A stretch of DNA of 64,000 nt from Phoebastria nigripes (GCA_035582835.1 JAYKAV010000433.1:641851-705850); one strand, 5' to 3'; positions 50,301 to 62,782 are shown, numbered from the stretch's first letter. Made by a program: numbers and translations. Notes: generated from the letters alone by a model not told the origin.

Positions 50301-53300
50301 CAAAGAGAAGCCGTCTCCTGGTGGCCAGAGAAACTTCAATCTCTTTCATAAAATCTCATGAAGGGTGATCATGAAAACCAGTTCTGCTTCGAGCATGGCA
50401 TGGCTTCGCCAGCTCCAGCGCGGTGGGCTCGGTCCCTGCTACCCGCCTCGCTGCCTGCCTGGGCAATTAGAAGAAGCATCTTTTAAACTGTAATCCTGGA
50501 AAGAATAACGAGACCCGGGAAACACAGACTTCCAAAAGGAGAGCTTTGAATATCCCACCCTTCCCCGCAACCTTTTATAAAGCCTTCGACAATGGCTTCG
50601 CTGTCCTTTTCCGGGACTTTTGTGGGTCTGACGGCGATGTCGGAGCCCCGCCGTCTTGGCAAACCTTTGCTGATATCATTACCCACAAAAGGGCTCTAAA
50701 AGCCTCTGTGATGTTTTCACTCGATGAATGTATTTTTTTTTCCCCGTCACTGAATAAACCCTTCCATGACGCAGGCGGTTGCTGGGGCGTGTGTGTGTAC
50801 ACTGAGCCGCGAGGAAACCCCAGCTCCGGCCCGGAGGCGTTCGCAGGCTGCCCCGCCGGGCACTTGTCTCAGCTCCAGCTGATTTTCCAAATCCATCTCC
50901 AGCTTGCTTTCTTTTTCCCCTAAGCACCTCAATCTCAGCAAAAGCAAAACAGGAAAGGTGCCTGGTCTCTGAGACAACAGCAGTCCGATGTCGGAGTGCC
51001 ATCCCAGCGCCTTTTTGACTCAACGTTTTTATCTTTAGCTGCTTTGCCACCCTTCGGTCCTGCACTGCAAGAGGGCAAGGCAGGGCATGCTCCGCATGAG
51101 TTAACCAAAAATCCAGGCAGGGCTGTCTACCTCATTTCGAGGGGGGACATCCCCTGGACGCAGGACCAGCCTTTTTGGGTGCGTTTTCACCAACAGAGAG
51201 CACAGGAAGCAGCTCTGTTAAAAAGCAAAGTCANGCCTGAAGACGCAAATAAAAAACACTGGTTTTCTCCAGATTTCCATCTTGCTGTTGCATGCAGATG
51301 CTATCTAAGCCTTGCACATAAAAGCAGACCTGCAATAAAATTTTTACATCCACCTGCAGAAAGAAAACAGTAGAAAGGGTAGGTACACTCTGGATAAACC
51401 AAATGCACTGACGGGATTCACACCAAAATCCTGCCCCACCAGATTCATGGGGGAAAGCCTTGTTTGACACCAGGGAGGTCAGGACTTCAGTCTTGGCTTG
51501 TACGGCGAGGTTGATCTGCAAAAGATATTGAAGAAATGAGCCAGGCTGTGAGCAAAGAGAGGGAACGCAGATACTGCCCCAACCCACATCCTCATCTGGT
51601 CTGGTGGGGCATCTTCGGGTGCAATCCAGCCCTTGGAGCCCCTGCTCCTGCACTAGGCAGAGGGATCCAGGACCGCTCAGCCTCTACCTGGGAGCTACAG
51701 GAGGGGAATCCAGACCTAAACGTGTCTGCAGAGGGCTATGTCCTACTTTGAGGACATCTGGGACCTTCATCCCATCCACCCCGGGAGNCTACTCCTTGCT
51801 GAGCTCTATCGCTGATTAACGTTACAGCTGAGAGGTGCATGCCCCTATTTCTTTTAGTCTTTTAACAAAAAATTCTTAGGAAAGCAAGCTGGTGTTGATT
51901 TGGCTTCATCCACAAAAAAAAAAAAAAAAAAAAAAAAAATCACACTGCTCATGCACACCCCGTTACGCAGAGGGCTGAGCATTTATCTGTGTGAACCAGA
52001 TAAAGGGGAAGCTACGGTTTCATTTTAATAGCTCGCTGCCTTTTTATAGTGCCTTAGTTCAAGGCTTTCAGAAGATTTTACAAACTCTCCCTATTTACCT
52101 CTCAGTCCTTGGCCATGGGGTTTTGGCTAGGTTTTGATCCAAGAACTGTTTCCGTGGTCTGCTCAGAAGCACCCCAAAGGCAAAAAATCNCATTGAAGGA
52201 CCCATCTCATGAAGTTTCCTCTATCTGGAGCCAAAATCTTGGGAAAATCACCCTGCTCAGTTTGACCTGAGCTCCGGTCTCTGCTCCCAAACAGCGTGTG
52301 CAACTGAATAAGCACCTCTAAAACCACAGGCAACCCCCTTCCCCAAGAAAGTATAGGTGTGAGTCCTCAAAAACGATGTGGGAGTCTCTGATTATAATAT
52401 AAGGAGCTCTTTCAGTACAGCTCAGAGCCTCAACAATAAGACACNATTGATAAGCCCCAAGCAGGTACCTATGGAGTACCGACTCCACCAAAACATCTCA
52501 GCCTCATTATACACAACAGAGAGACATTTTCTTTTGGCTCTTTCAAAATCCTGCCTGTGATGAAAGAAACATCCCAAGGATGCTCATGCTTCTGCGTGAA
52601 AAAGAAATCCAGCTAAAAGCAAGAGACACGGTCTGCGGTGATTCTCCTCTGTCGTAAAGAAAGCTGAAAACAAAGANGAGCAGAAGCAAAGCTGGTTTTA
52701 TGCCTTGTGCAGGCATTAAAGCAGCCGTCCATGGCACTGCTTACTCCCAACGCGTTTCGGAAAGCTTTATTCCCGTTAGATACGGGGTCATGGCTACCAG
52801 CCAGCAAGGTGACTGGCAGCGTTAATGCGTTTACTTCAGCACCAGTGCCTGGCAAGGAAGTCGGCTATTTCTGCAAAAGCAATAGGAAAAAGCCCACAGG
52901 AAAGAGGAAAAATCTGACATGTGCATTGGAGCTCAGTGTGGACACCAGAGGGAATGTGTTTAAAGCCCTTTTCTTTCTGCAAGTGGCTGACTGCAATGAC
53001 CCCGGTTTAGAAATTCAGAGACACCAGGTTGCGGATGCCAAATTTTAGCTCAGGGAGTGCTCCTCGTCACCAGAGCTGGCTCTGCTGCCGGTGGCTGATG
53101 CACCCTCCCAAATCCTCCGGGTTAAAGTCATTTCTTCTGCGTGCTGTGAAACCACTGAGCTTCCATACCCCTTCCCAGCATTGCACTGCAAAAAGCCAAC
53201 CGCTTGGGTTTCAGGTACGCTGAAAGGAGGCCTTGCAGGCGTAACAACATTGGAACCGGTAAACACGATGACACATGAAACGAGATTTTTGAAACAGCAA

Positions 53301-56300
53301 AAGGATCCTGACCTGGCCCGCTCCCTCATCCAAAGGGGAACACCAAACGAGCAGCTCCGAATGCCAAAAATCAAATGGCTCGCCTCTTCTCCACCGTTGT
53401 AGTCCAAGCACAATGCTGAAGGTATTAAACATGTTCGCTGCAATTATTTAAACAACACAAAGACAGAACAGGGATTGATTTCCCACGCCTCTCAGAAAAC
53501 GCCCTACACGCTGGTTAATCACTGGGAAAGAGGGACCTTGCCTCCCCCGTGCAGAGGTTTTCCCGCATGCCAGAGGTCATTCCCGATGGAAGCGCTCAGA
53601 GCTACAGTACTCNCAGCTCTGCAGAAATCGAGGTCTTTGCCATTGGTCATTAAGCAACTGAATGCCNGAGTCTCATTTCACAGGAGGATCACCTTAACCA
53701 GACCTTTCCGTGAGCGAGTAAATCAATCTCAGGTATAACAGATGAACTATGAGAAATAACCCGGGAAATGAATTTAAAAAAAAAAAAAAAATCATGACAG
53801 GTTGCAATTGCCTATTTTTAGTTCTTAGTGCAGGGCAAGAATATGCTGGTTTATGTTTGTATGTAGATAAACCATCTGACTGTAATGAACTTCTAGAGCA
53901 GAGAGNTATCATAGAAATTAGCTCGGCACAAATGCAAGCCGGTATAAATAGGGAATTCTTTGCGATTCCATCCAGTAACGGTGAGTTACAGCAATTCAGG
54001 AAGCTGGTAATTGGCTTTGGAAAACGTTGCTTGCTTGCTGCTGGGTCTTCTTTCCTTTCAGCAAAAAGAGATGTCGGCGAACTGGACAGACGTGGATGCA
54101 CAGGACAGGGTGGGAGACAACACGCCGGGCGGTGATGGACGGTTATCTCCTGACGCTGGATCATTAAATCCCTGCGAAAAAGGATTTTATGCCCCTGTCC
54201 TCTCTCCAGCACAAAACCTCACATTGTTAAATCTATGTATTCCTCATAATATATATACCAATATAACACAATATAGAAATGCATTCCTGCCTGGAGTTAG
54301 GCACAACTGTTGCCAGCAAGCAGCCCAGGACGGAACGTGCACCAAGCGTGACTCTACCTGCAAATTAACCACGGCATGAGCCAGCTATTTGGCAACGTGA
54401 CCTTGGGGAATTTGCCCTTACGAGAGAGATTCTTCCCTGCCAGACTCTGCATCCGTTGCCTTCTCTGATCACTGCATTTCCTAAACAAGTGATTAAAGCA
54501 TCTGTAAAACACCTTGGAAGTTTCCCTGCAATTAGCAGCCAAGCACTAGGATAAAATCGACTGTTAAGGTGCCTTAGTCACCTTGGGGTGATGCAGATGG
54601 CCATGAGGTGGAAAGGGCNGACTTCTTCTCTGGTAGAAAAATGCTAGCAGAGGACAGTTTCAGCATCTGTGGGACTAAAGGGACCTCTGTGCGAAAAGCA
54701 TCGCTCCACATCACAGCCGGCAAGTGCACGTGCCGATTCAAGGGAACGAGAAATCATTAGGTCCCCGTTCATCACCAGCACTCACCCAACGAGAGTAAAG
54801 CACTCGATGCCTTTCTGCAACACCGCGTTAAAAGCACAAGAGCAGTGAAAGGATGCAGTAAAATAAATCCTCCTCCCGACTTTGGTGGAAATGGCTTAGC
54901 AGGTCTGAGAAGGGGAGGAGGAATAAACACCNGCACAGAAAGGGCAAAATTCAGGAGCAGGTAAAACGCTGCTTCTTTTGTTTGTTTGTTTCTAGGTAAG
55001 CGGGCTAAGAAGGGACTAATGACAAATTAAAGTAAAATAACATCGTGGTAATTTAGAGGGAATCAGAAGTTCTCCAACGAGGTGGAATTAAACCGCTGGA
55101 GTGTCCCCACATATCCAGGCATGCTTCCGCAGGGAAAACGTGAGAACGGCAGGGTCAGGGCTAGGATTTATTGACATGAAATTAGAAAAAGCAAGTGAGG
55201 GAAACGCAGTGACGGAACCCCGATGCCAAAACCTCAAGTTGTTTACTTGGGGAAGTTTGGGGCATTCAGTACAGCGTTGAGGCTTAATAAAATATAATAA
55301 TTCAAAAGAGAAAAGATCACCTTTTTATTCTGCTGGGTGACTGCAGGCATGGAGACGGAAAGGTGGAAAAAGCAGCTGCCAAACTGGAACAGACCAGAAA
55401 GCAGAAACGTTAAACAGTTTGATGAAACCAAAACAGTTTATAACTTTTCGGTTTCCTCCTCGTTTGTACTCGAGCCGCTGTGGAATCCCCTCCTCCCTGC
55501 TTTCGCAGACGTTACCCCTTTCCCCGCTCTCCAGGTCCCCGCAGAGGAGGGCTGGATCCTGCTCGGCGTCTCTCACCTCCAGCGGCTGCTGTCAGCTGTG
55601 GAATTTGCTCCTGATTTATTCCATGCCGGAGAAACACCTGACAAAAGAAAGAAATGATACAGCTGCTGAGGGAGATTACTTTTTTCCCTTCCTACTTGGC
55701 CAAAAGCTTTCTCAGGAAATTGTGTTATTGGCCATGGATAAATGAAGTACCGCTAATGGAAACCTAATTGATTTTTCGTATTTGCTGACTTGCAGCAAAG
55801 AGGTAAGAAAATCAAAGATAGTCCGTAACCTCGATCAAGTAAGAGAAATAAAGTTTAGAGGTACGTGACAGAATGCCCCCCGCTTCAGCTTTTGGGAGGC
55901 TTTTCCACACGGCATACATTTTTGCCAGGTATGGGACAAACTTCCGCCCAAGCTACGAGGTTTCGCCTGCATTAAAACCCTCCTTACGGGAGGGCACGAG
56001 GAGGTGGGAGGCCATTTGCTTCTGTTTAAAGAGAAAAAGGTGATCCATGATATCCANTAAAGGAGTAAGAGACAGTCAAAGAAAAGCAAAATCTTTCTGT
56101 GTGCAATAAATCAGATTAAGGAGACGAGACAAAAAATTTAATAGAGAGAACAGAAGCTGCAGCAGATAAACAAACAAGCGGCACAAACCTTTAAAACTAC
56201 TGAGAAATAAACATTTAATTAAAAACCCAGTTGCTAAACAAGCAGGAAACACTCCCTCAGCTTCTCAGAAGCAGACAAAGATAGTAAAGCCTAACCAGCT

Positions 56301-57229
56301 TATTCCTAGTTAGAGAGACTTGAAGGTCAGGCTTAATTAAAACTCAGACCACCCCAGCATCGGCATCTGTTTCACAAAGTAAAGTCAGATTCCCAGCTGG
56401 TATCTGGTGCCTCGGGCTGGAGAACAAGACAGATCTCCCGCTCTTCCAGCACCGGGCACCAAACATTCCTGCCTTGTCACCCAAATTGCTGGGGACAGAC
56501 AGGAATTTTGCAGGTTTCAGGCCGGGCACAAGGAGAGCAAAGCCAATTTCTAACCCATTTTTTGTACAGGGTAGGTGGACGCAGAGGCGAGGCCGCAGCC
56601 AGGAGCTGCAGTCCATGAACACAGCAGCCGTTGCTCTCATGCCCAGCCACGATCCATTATCAAAGGTAAAAATCACTCAACTCAAACTCTGCTTGGCTAT
56701 CGACTTCAACAGAGGGAGATGGAGATTTTGCCGGGAGAGTTTATAGGTACAGTGAATCTATTAAGTTACTTAAGTCATGCCCCAGGCAGGATTTTTCATC
56801 CCACCGCTTTGAGTTTGCTTGGATGTGGCTCCATGCCCTTCTTTCAGACAATCTCACAAATCCTAAAGAAAACACCGTAATTTTCCTTCCCCCTTTTTGA
56901 GAGATTAATCCCAGGAAACCACCAGCTCCCCGCNCTATCTACAATCCATCCCTACTGCTCTGCATCAACCCCACAGCAACTAGGCGCCTGTTTTGCTGCT
57001 GACTGCTGCTTTTCATCCAATTGCCCGTGTCACGTAATCGTCTCGTCGTTCGGCTCGGATGCGTTTCTTTCTCCGCTTATTACCGCTGCTCTGGCACTTA
57101 AAACACGAATTATTCAAAGCTGGAACTGCCTATTTGTCATACTTTTACGCCATGGCTTAGCACGAGGGGCAGAAGGCCTCTCCAAGAATGCAAATAAACA
57201 CTAACATTGAAGGAAAAGCACTACGCAAC
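44381..57229. other. Gene-poor intergenic region (right part)
   Basis: About 13 kb in which I can support no gene on either strand. GC-rich patches occur at about 44.8-45.1 and 46.5-46.85 kb, the latter with a 13-base G-run near 46766. A run of 26 A lies at 51914-51939 and a shorter A-run near 53777. Long AT-rich stretches at 53.7-56.3 kb show no recognisable transposon. Open frames here are short and lack splice support. Confidence 0.6.
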
Positions 57230-57948
57230 AGACTGATTCACATAAAAACTTTATTAGAAACGAGGACACAGCCTCCCAGGAACAACCATTCTACATTATC
57301 TCCCAAACTTTTACAACTTAACGGCCATAATTAAATACAAGTAGGTACAAAACCGGTGTGCACATCTATAAAAGAAGGCAGAACTAATCCTCAAATCGCC
57401 ATTGTTTCAAACACGGCCAGAGAAAGTATTTTTCCACAGCGGTTTGCACGCACGTGGGCACGCAGACACCCACCGAGGCCGTGAGCTGGCACCCTGCGGG
57501 TGTTTTGTTGCTTTCTGTCCTAAGAACCAGGACAGTTTTTCATCTTATCAGAAGTCTGTATTGCTTTAATTCAAAGAGAGAGAAAAGAGCAAATTGCTAT
57601 GGCTTGATATTGCATCTGATATGTTGTGCTGGGTAAATAGTTGGCACTTTCAAATCTTAAAATCACACAAGAGCAAATATTATCTTATCACTAGTTTTAC
57701 TTCAATGGTAAATAATAATAATAATAATAATAATCATAATAAAAAACAGAGGTACCACTGTCACAGAAAAAAAGACCAGACTCATTTAACCACCATCTAC
57801 AGATGAGAAAATAAAGGATAAATAGGGCCTAGTTTATAAAAGCCTCTTCTACTCATACCCAAAAAACTACCTCCTGTAATCCAGGACCAGTTTAACAGTG
57901 CTAACTTTTAGCACACCAACCACTATATTGTTATTAGCGCATCAGCTG
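57230..57948 (-). other. Probable distal part of the CHST14 3' UTR
   Basis: Reading on the minus strand, this AT-rich segment ends in AATAAA at 57255-57250, followed by GT-rich sequence, a typical poly(A) site. It contains a (TAA)n microsatellite at 57710-57742. With the two LTR elements removed, it joins the segment just after the CHST14 stop to give a 3' UTR of about 1 kb. The link to CHST14 is inferred from strand and position. Confidence 0.45.
57250..57255 (-). terminator. Minus-strand polyadenylation signal AATAAA
   Basis: TTTATT on the plus strand reads AATAAA on the minus strand, followed by gtttttatgtg and further GT-rich sequence. It is the best poly(A) site downstream of CHST14 in this window. 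Confidence 0.5.
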
Positions 57949-59480
57949 TGTCATGGTTTAACCCCAGCCGGCAACTCAGCCCCANGCAGCCGCTCGCTCA
58001 CTCCCCCCCGCTGGGATGGAGGACAGAATCAGAAGGGTAAAAGTGAGAAACCTCGTGGGTTGAGATAAAGACAGTTTAACAGGTAAAGCAAAAGCCACGC
58101 GTGCAAGCAGAGCAAAACGAGGAATTCATTCCCTACTTCCCACTGGCAGGCAGGTGTTCAGCCATCTCCGGGAAAGCAGGGCTCCATCACGCGTAACNGT
58201 GACTTGGGAAGACAAACGCCATCGCTCTGAACGTCCCCCCTTCCTTCTTCTTCCCCCAGCTCTATANGCTGAGCATGACGCCATATGGTATGGAATATCC
58301 CTTNGGNCAGTTGGGGTCAGCTGTCCCGGCCGTGTCCCCTCCCAGCTCCTTGTGCCCCCCCAGCCTCCTCNCTGGTGGGGTGGGGTGAGGAGCAGAAAAG
58401 GCCTTGACCCTGTGTAAGCACTGCTCAGCAATCACGAAAACACCCCTGTGTTATCCACNCTGTTTTCAGNNCAAATCCAAACCATAGCCCCACNCTAGCT
58501 ACTGTGAAGACAATTAACTCTACCCCAGCCCAAACCAGCACATTCTCCACCCCTTATTCCATACCATTTACGTCACGCTCAGGTCCCACACGACCCAATA
58601 CATCCTCATTACCCACCCCCAGCTTCCCATCCTTTGATATAATACACAGGTATCATTCCCTTAGTCTATGGACCACCCCTGTAAAGTGTCTGTAAAATGT
58701 CCAGAAATGCCCACAGAATGTCCACTGAGTTCATTTAGTCCATGACTTTGGGCTCAACTCTTACGGTGGTCACTCAGGAGAGGAGAGGTGGTGTGTTGCG
58801 TGGAGTTACTGGGCACCAGAGCCAGCTCAGGTCGGGTCACTGCGGCACTTGCACAGCTTCTCGCAAGGCTTGTCCTCCATTGGTTCAGGTGGTTTCTGCT
58901 GTAGTAATTCCTAACATGCAACTCAAATCATGGGTTACAACAATTTAAAGGTATTTCCATTACAATCTCCACCCCTGNTCCCTTTGGACCAGACCATAGG
59001 GTTTAACANTGCAATGAACTCCTTGCCCCTGCTCCAGCTTGGACTTATCCACAGACTGCAGTCCCTTCGGGGTGTACCTGCCCCAAGTGGAGCCTTACCT
59101 ATGAGCCACAGTCTCTCCAGGGCTGTACCTGCTGCGGCATAGACTCATCCACAGCCACAGTCGCTTTGGGGTGCACCTGCTCCAGCGTGACCTTCTCCAT
59201 GGGTCACGATGCCTTCAGAGATAGACCTGCTCCAGCGCGGCCCTACCCAAAGCCGCAGTCCCTTCAGGAGTGAAGCTGCTCCAGCGTGGCCTTACCCACG
59301 GCTGCAGTCCCTCCAGGGGCGTACCTGCTCCGTCACGGGCTTATCCATGGCCACATGCTTTGAGGCGCTCCAGCATGACCTCGTGCACAGCCACTGATGC
59401 TTCAAGTTATGATTGCAATTCAGCCACGTACTATTTAGTACAAAACACAAAAAAGGAGAAAAAAAATACTTAAAATATAT
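57949..59480 (-). mobile_element. Endogenous retrovirus fragment: 3' LTR plus adjacent internal sequence
   Basis: On the minus strand an LTR runs from 58542 (TGTGCTGG) to 57949 (CCATGACA), 594 bp with TGT...ACA ends. A purine-rich tract (ggaataaggggtggagaa) lies immediately before it, as expected of the polypurine tract beside a 3' LTR. The stretch reading catatggcgtcatgctcagc is followed by a TATA-like tata.agctggggg, and U5 carries the familiar avian text around ctttatctcaacccacgag. The remaining roughly 940 bp are internal 3' sequence ending in tandem repeats. No gag, pol or env frame survives and no 5' LTR is present, so the copy is truncated. I recognise it as an avian ERV repeat but cannot name the family with certainty. 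Confidence 0.85.
59028..59405 (-). repeat. Tandem repeat of about 48-50 bp inside the ERV fragment
   Basis: Seven to eight diverged units start with CCTGCTCCAGC and contain CCACAGCCACAGTC or a variant, then CTTCAGGGGTGTA or a variant. They belong to the internal part of the ERV between its lost coding region and the 3' LTR. Confidence 0.8.
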
Positions 59481-59485
59481 CCANT

Positions 59486-60156
59486 TGTAGGAGACCAACT
59501 GAAAGAACAGACAACCTAAACACCAAGGCCCCTGGAACAAAGAGCTGTGTGTTCAGAAGGCTGCAGGCATCGGAGACAAACCTTGACCCCAAGGCTAACT
59601 TGTAATCCCCTTGAACAAAGAACTGTTCAGACTGCAGATAGCGGCAGGAGACAAAACTTGATAAGGGAGCAGGGGGTGGAAATCCTTGGAGCCTGGATGT
59701 CTCAAACACTCGCAAGATGCAAAAACTCTGCGCCGAAACTGCCAGCGTGGCAGAGGGCCAGTCCGTAGGGAANNGCGGACATAAAAGGGGAAGGTAAATG
59801 CCNTTGGGGGGGACTTCCAGACGAGTGCTCCTACAGACCAGAGACCCCCGTTGGCTGGACCAATGCTGGAACCNGGACCGGTGCTCNCTCTCGCTCGCGC
59901 GCTCTCTCTCTCCTTCTCTTTTCCTTTTATTCTTTTACCTTTTTCTAGTAAGTAACNCAAGGCATNAACTCCCACACGAGTGGCGAGCCATAAGCATTCC
60001 TGCTACCCAATTATCTACCAATATTACCATATTTACTAGTTATGGAATAAAAGTCTTTGTTTACCCACGGACCTCAGGTGTTTTGTACACCCCATTCCAA
60101 CAAAGGGAATCAGCGAATCTGAGGCACCTCTCCGTCCTTCTGAGCGGGACGTGACA
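59486..60156 (+). mobile_element. Solo LTR with 5-bp target-site duplication
   Basis: A 671-bp LTR begins TGTAGGAG and ends GTGACA. It is flanked by CCANT (59481-59485) and CCACT (60157-60161), a 5-bp duplication if the N is C. It has a TATA-like ATAAAAG at 59781, AATAAA at 60046-60051, and a CT-rich stretch between. A direct repeat in U3 (gaacaaagarctg at 59535 and 59613, 78 bp apart) resembles an enhancer duplication. The strand is opposite to the neighbouring ERV fragment. No second LTR or coding sequence is present, so it is a solo LTR left by recombination. Confidence 0.88.
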
Positions 60157-60161
60157 CCACT

Positions 60162-60474
60162 TCTCAATTTCCCTACAGATGTTTTCCGTGTCGTAAAAAA
60201 AAATTTAAAGCAAAATAGATATACAAAAGCTACTGTGCTCAAGTCAGCGGCGTTTGTACACATTAAAATCAGAACAATACAAAAAGTATTCTAGTAGCAA
60301 AGGCAATATATAATATTTTATATAAACAGTGTTTGAAAAGTATAAAATTAGGAAATAATGCATAGAAGACCGTGTTTCACAGGCCCTGCAGCAACATGTT
60401 ATTCGCAGCAATGGCTGCGTTAGCAAATCCTTGCAGCGTAGGCAGACTTTACACCAGATCCCAAAACGAACAAC
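60162..60474 (-). other. Proximal CHST14 3' UTR
   Basis: AT-rich sequence directly after the CHST14 stop on the minus strand. It lacks an AATAAA hexamer, which fits the idea that the authentic poly(A) site lies on the far side of the LTR insertions. Confidence 0.6.
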
Positions 60475-61563
60475 TCATTGCCTGCAGAATTCGCTGGTTA
60501 TGTTAGGAAGGGGGTAGCCAAAGAGGAAGAAATCCAGGATGTATTTTGGTAACAGCTCTTTTATCAGCCGGCGTTGGGTGTTGCACAGGTAGTAACGTAG
60601 CGTTTCTGCCGTCATGGGCTTGTACCACGACTGCCGTTCGGGGAAGCGGATGAAGGAGGGCGACTGGACTCGCTCAAGGACATAGTTGGCATCCGCGTTC
60701 AGCCGCTCGTAGGAGCCGATGAAGTCGTACCTCACGGCGCAGGGCTGGCACAGGTTGTAGATGGGCATCCAGTGCTCGTTCATCCTCTCCACCTCCTCGT
60801 CCAGCAGGTACCGGAGAAACTCGGAGAAGGTCACGTCGTCACCCGCCGAATTTCCCCCGTTCTTCCGATACCGCCTGACGATCTCCACCCCGTACCTCTG
60901 CTGGTACTCCTTGATCTCCCCAAATTTATTCCTGTAGGCCGACAGCAGCCTCTCCATGGGGTTTCGCACAAAGATGAACTTGTAGTAGTTCTTCAGGCGG
61001 TAGCTGATCTCGTCCGGCTTCATGTCCCCCAGGAACACCAGGTCGCTCTTGTGGTCCATCTTCAGCTTGACGTCGACACTCTCCAGCGCCCCGTCCAGCA
61101 CCTTCAGGATGCGTTTCCAGTTGGAGCAGGCCACCTTGGGCACGTAGCAGTACAAGAAGCGGTATTTGTCGCTGACCAGGAGGTGTCGGAGGACTGTCCG
61201 CCGCTGGCCGGCTGGCAGCTCCCAGACGCTGCGGGGCATGGCCCGCTGCCCGCAGACNGCGCGGATGGTGCGGTTGCGGATGTCCCGCAGCACCTCGTAG
61301 TCCAGGTCGCCGGGGGCCTCCTCACGGCCACCGCCCCGCCGGGGGAGCTCCCCCGCCGCCGGGTGCAGCGGCGGCGGCTTCACCTCGGCCAAGATGCCCT
61401 TCTCGATCATGAGGAGCAGGCCGCTGGAGGCCAGGATCACGCCGAACATCAGCATGGAGGGCAGCAGCACGGTGCCGCCGCCAGCGCCCCGCGGGCGGGA
61501 CCGGCTGCGGCCCGCGGCGGCCGCCCGCCTCACCTCCCCGGGGAAGGGGGGACGGGGGAACAT
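60475..61563 (-). CDS. CHST14: CHST14, dermatan 4-O-sulfotransferase 1
   Basis: This Golgi type II membrane enzyme transfers sulfate from PAPS to the 4-position of GalNAc next to iduronic acid in dermatan sulfate; human loss causes musculocontractural Ehlers-Danlos syndrome. The gene is one exon encoding 362 residues (human about 376). The N-terminus is Arg/Gly-rich and cytosolic, the membrane anchor is at about 37-54 ([17 protein letters not shown]), and the stem is Pro-rich. The 5'-phosphosulfate loop is [10 protein letters not shown] at 142-151, the 3'-phosphate site is [15 protein letters not shown] at 200-214, and [13 protein letters not shown] and [19 protein letters not shown] follow. 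Sequons are at 97-99 and 354-356. The frame is open for 115 codons farther upstream, but MFPRP matches the family start. The N at 61258 is a third-position base of an Ala codon (GCN). Confidence 0.98.
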   Translation of the reverse strand: MFPRPPFPGEVRRAAAAGRSRSRPRGAGGGTVLLPSMLMFGVILASSGLLLMIEKGILAEVKPPPLHPAAGELPRRGGGREEAPGDLDYEVLRDIRNRTIRXVCGQRAMPRSVWELPAGQRRTVLRHLLVSDKYRFLYCYVPKVACSNWKRILKVLDGALESVDVKLKMDHKSDLVFLGDMKPDEISYRLKNYYKFIFVRNPMERLLSAYRNKFGEIKEYQQRYGVEIVRRYRKNGGNSAGDDVTFSEFLRYLLDEEVERMNEHWMPIYNLCQPCAVRYDFIGSYERLNADANYVLERVQSPSFIRFPERQSWYKPMTAETLRYYLCNTQRRLIKELLPKYILDFFLFGYPLPNITSEFCRQ

Positions 61564-61900
61564 GGCCTCGGAGGGGTCGGGCCGCCACCACCTCAGCGGC
61601 CGCGCCGCATGCCGGGAATGGAGAGGGAGGGTCTGGCTGGCGGCTCCCCGCGCCGTGAGCGGGGCGCGGAGACGGGAGCGCGGCGGGGCGGGGGCCGGCA
61701 GTGACGGCCGCGGAGGGCGGGCCGCGGGAGGCGGCGGCCATTTCGGGGCGGCCCCGCCCCACCGCTCGCCTCCCTCACGGGGAAGGGGCAGGGAAGGGAG
61801 GGCGAGGGAGCTTCCCCCGCCTCGCCCGGCCCCCTCAGGCGGCTTCGTGACGGGGAGCGAGCCCAAAGCCGGCCGCGGCCGCCGGGTTTCCAGTCCGGGC
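61200..61900 (-). promoter_or_regulatory. CpG island covering the CHST14 promoter and 5' end
   Basis: Very GC- and CpG-rich sequence spans the first third of the CHST14 coding exon and about 340 bp upstream. A GC box (ggccccgcccc) lies near 61750. No TATA box is evident, as expected for a housekeeping-type promoter. Confidence 0.7.
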
Positions 61901-62759
61901 TCCGGCACCCGGAGGGATGTTTAACAGCCCGCCAGTGTCAGGCACCGGCATCACTGTAACACCCCGCGCTCCCCTCTCCCCAAAATACATTTTAAATGTA
62001 ATTTAAAATAAAACCCTCCGGGGTTTTGCTCCGAGTTACAGGGTGCTGCTCGCAGCACAGTTTAAAGCCCATTGCTTCCCAGGTCTGTGGCTATGCGCAG
62101 CGATACAGGCTTTAATTAAATGGCTGTACTGTTTTTTTGCAACAGGAGGCCAAACCAGCCTTAACGAGCAGTTGTGCCACGCTTTACCGCTGCCCGGCTC
62201 CGGCAGCCTGGAGAAGGAGAGCGAGTTACCTGGTGAGCCGCGCACAGAGCTACGCCGAGCCCGGGCCGAGGACGGCTGTGCCACCACCTGAAAACCAAAG
62301 GACAAGATTTCTAAAACTTTTGTAGGTATTTCCCCCAAACCGCCGCCTTCTAATTACTCCAGCTGACGTCCTCCTAACACCACCTCTGCTTAAGGCAAAC
62401 CACTTGCTGCTGAGGCTTCGACCAGTCAAAGCAGCAACAAGCTGTAACCAGCGGCTTGTCGTTAGAGCCAGGTAGGCAGCCTGAACAGCCCGTGGCGTTA
62501 AGCCAGCCATAAGGATGCCATTTCTACATACAGCCCTTTCCGGAGCAAAAATCATTTCATACTGGCATTGTTCTGCCTATTTTTCTTCAATGCGGGGCTT
62601 GTGTGTCTTAACTAGTCTTGCAGGGACTCTCTCTGTCAAAAGCTTTCTTAACATCAAGAGAAAAACAGCTTCCACTTAGTTTTCTTTGATCAAAAGCCAA
62701 GAGCATTTTGTCAGCCAAGGCAAACAACGCATTTGTAGTGAAGTGCGAGAGCCTGAAGC
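61901..62759. other. Intergenic segment upstream of CHST14
   Basis: Mixed-composition sequence between the CHST14 promoter and the orphan exon. I see no exon, repeat family or clear regulatory cluster. Confidence 0.6.
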
Positions 62760-62782
62760 TAGATTATTTTACATTTTACAGT

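Noticed and set aside
57949..60161. Both LTRs as one full-length provirus
   Set aside because: They differ in sequence, lie on opposite strands, and the right one has its own target-site duplication, so they are independent insertions.
61564..61908. Extending CHST14 to 477 residues
   Set aside because: The 115 extra codons are Pro/Arg/Ser-rich CpG-island translation. The internal Met matches the known N-terminus and gives normal family length.
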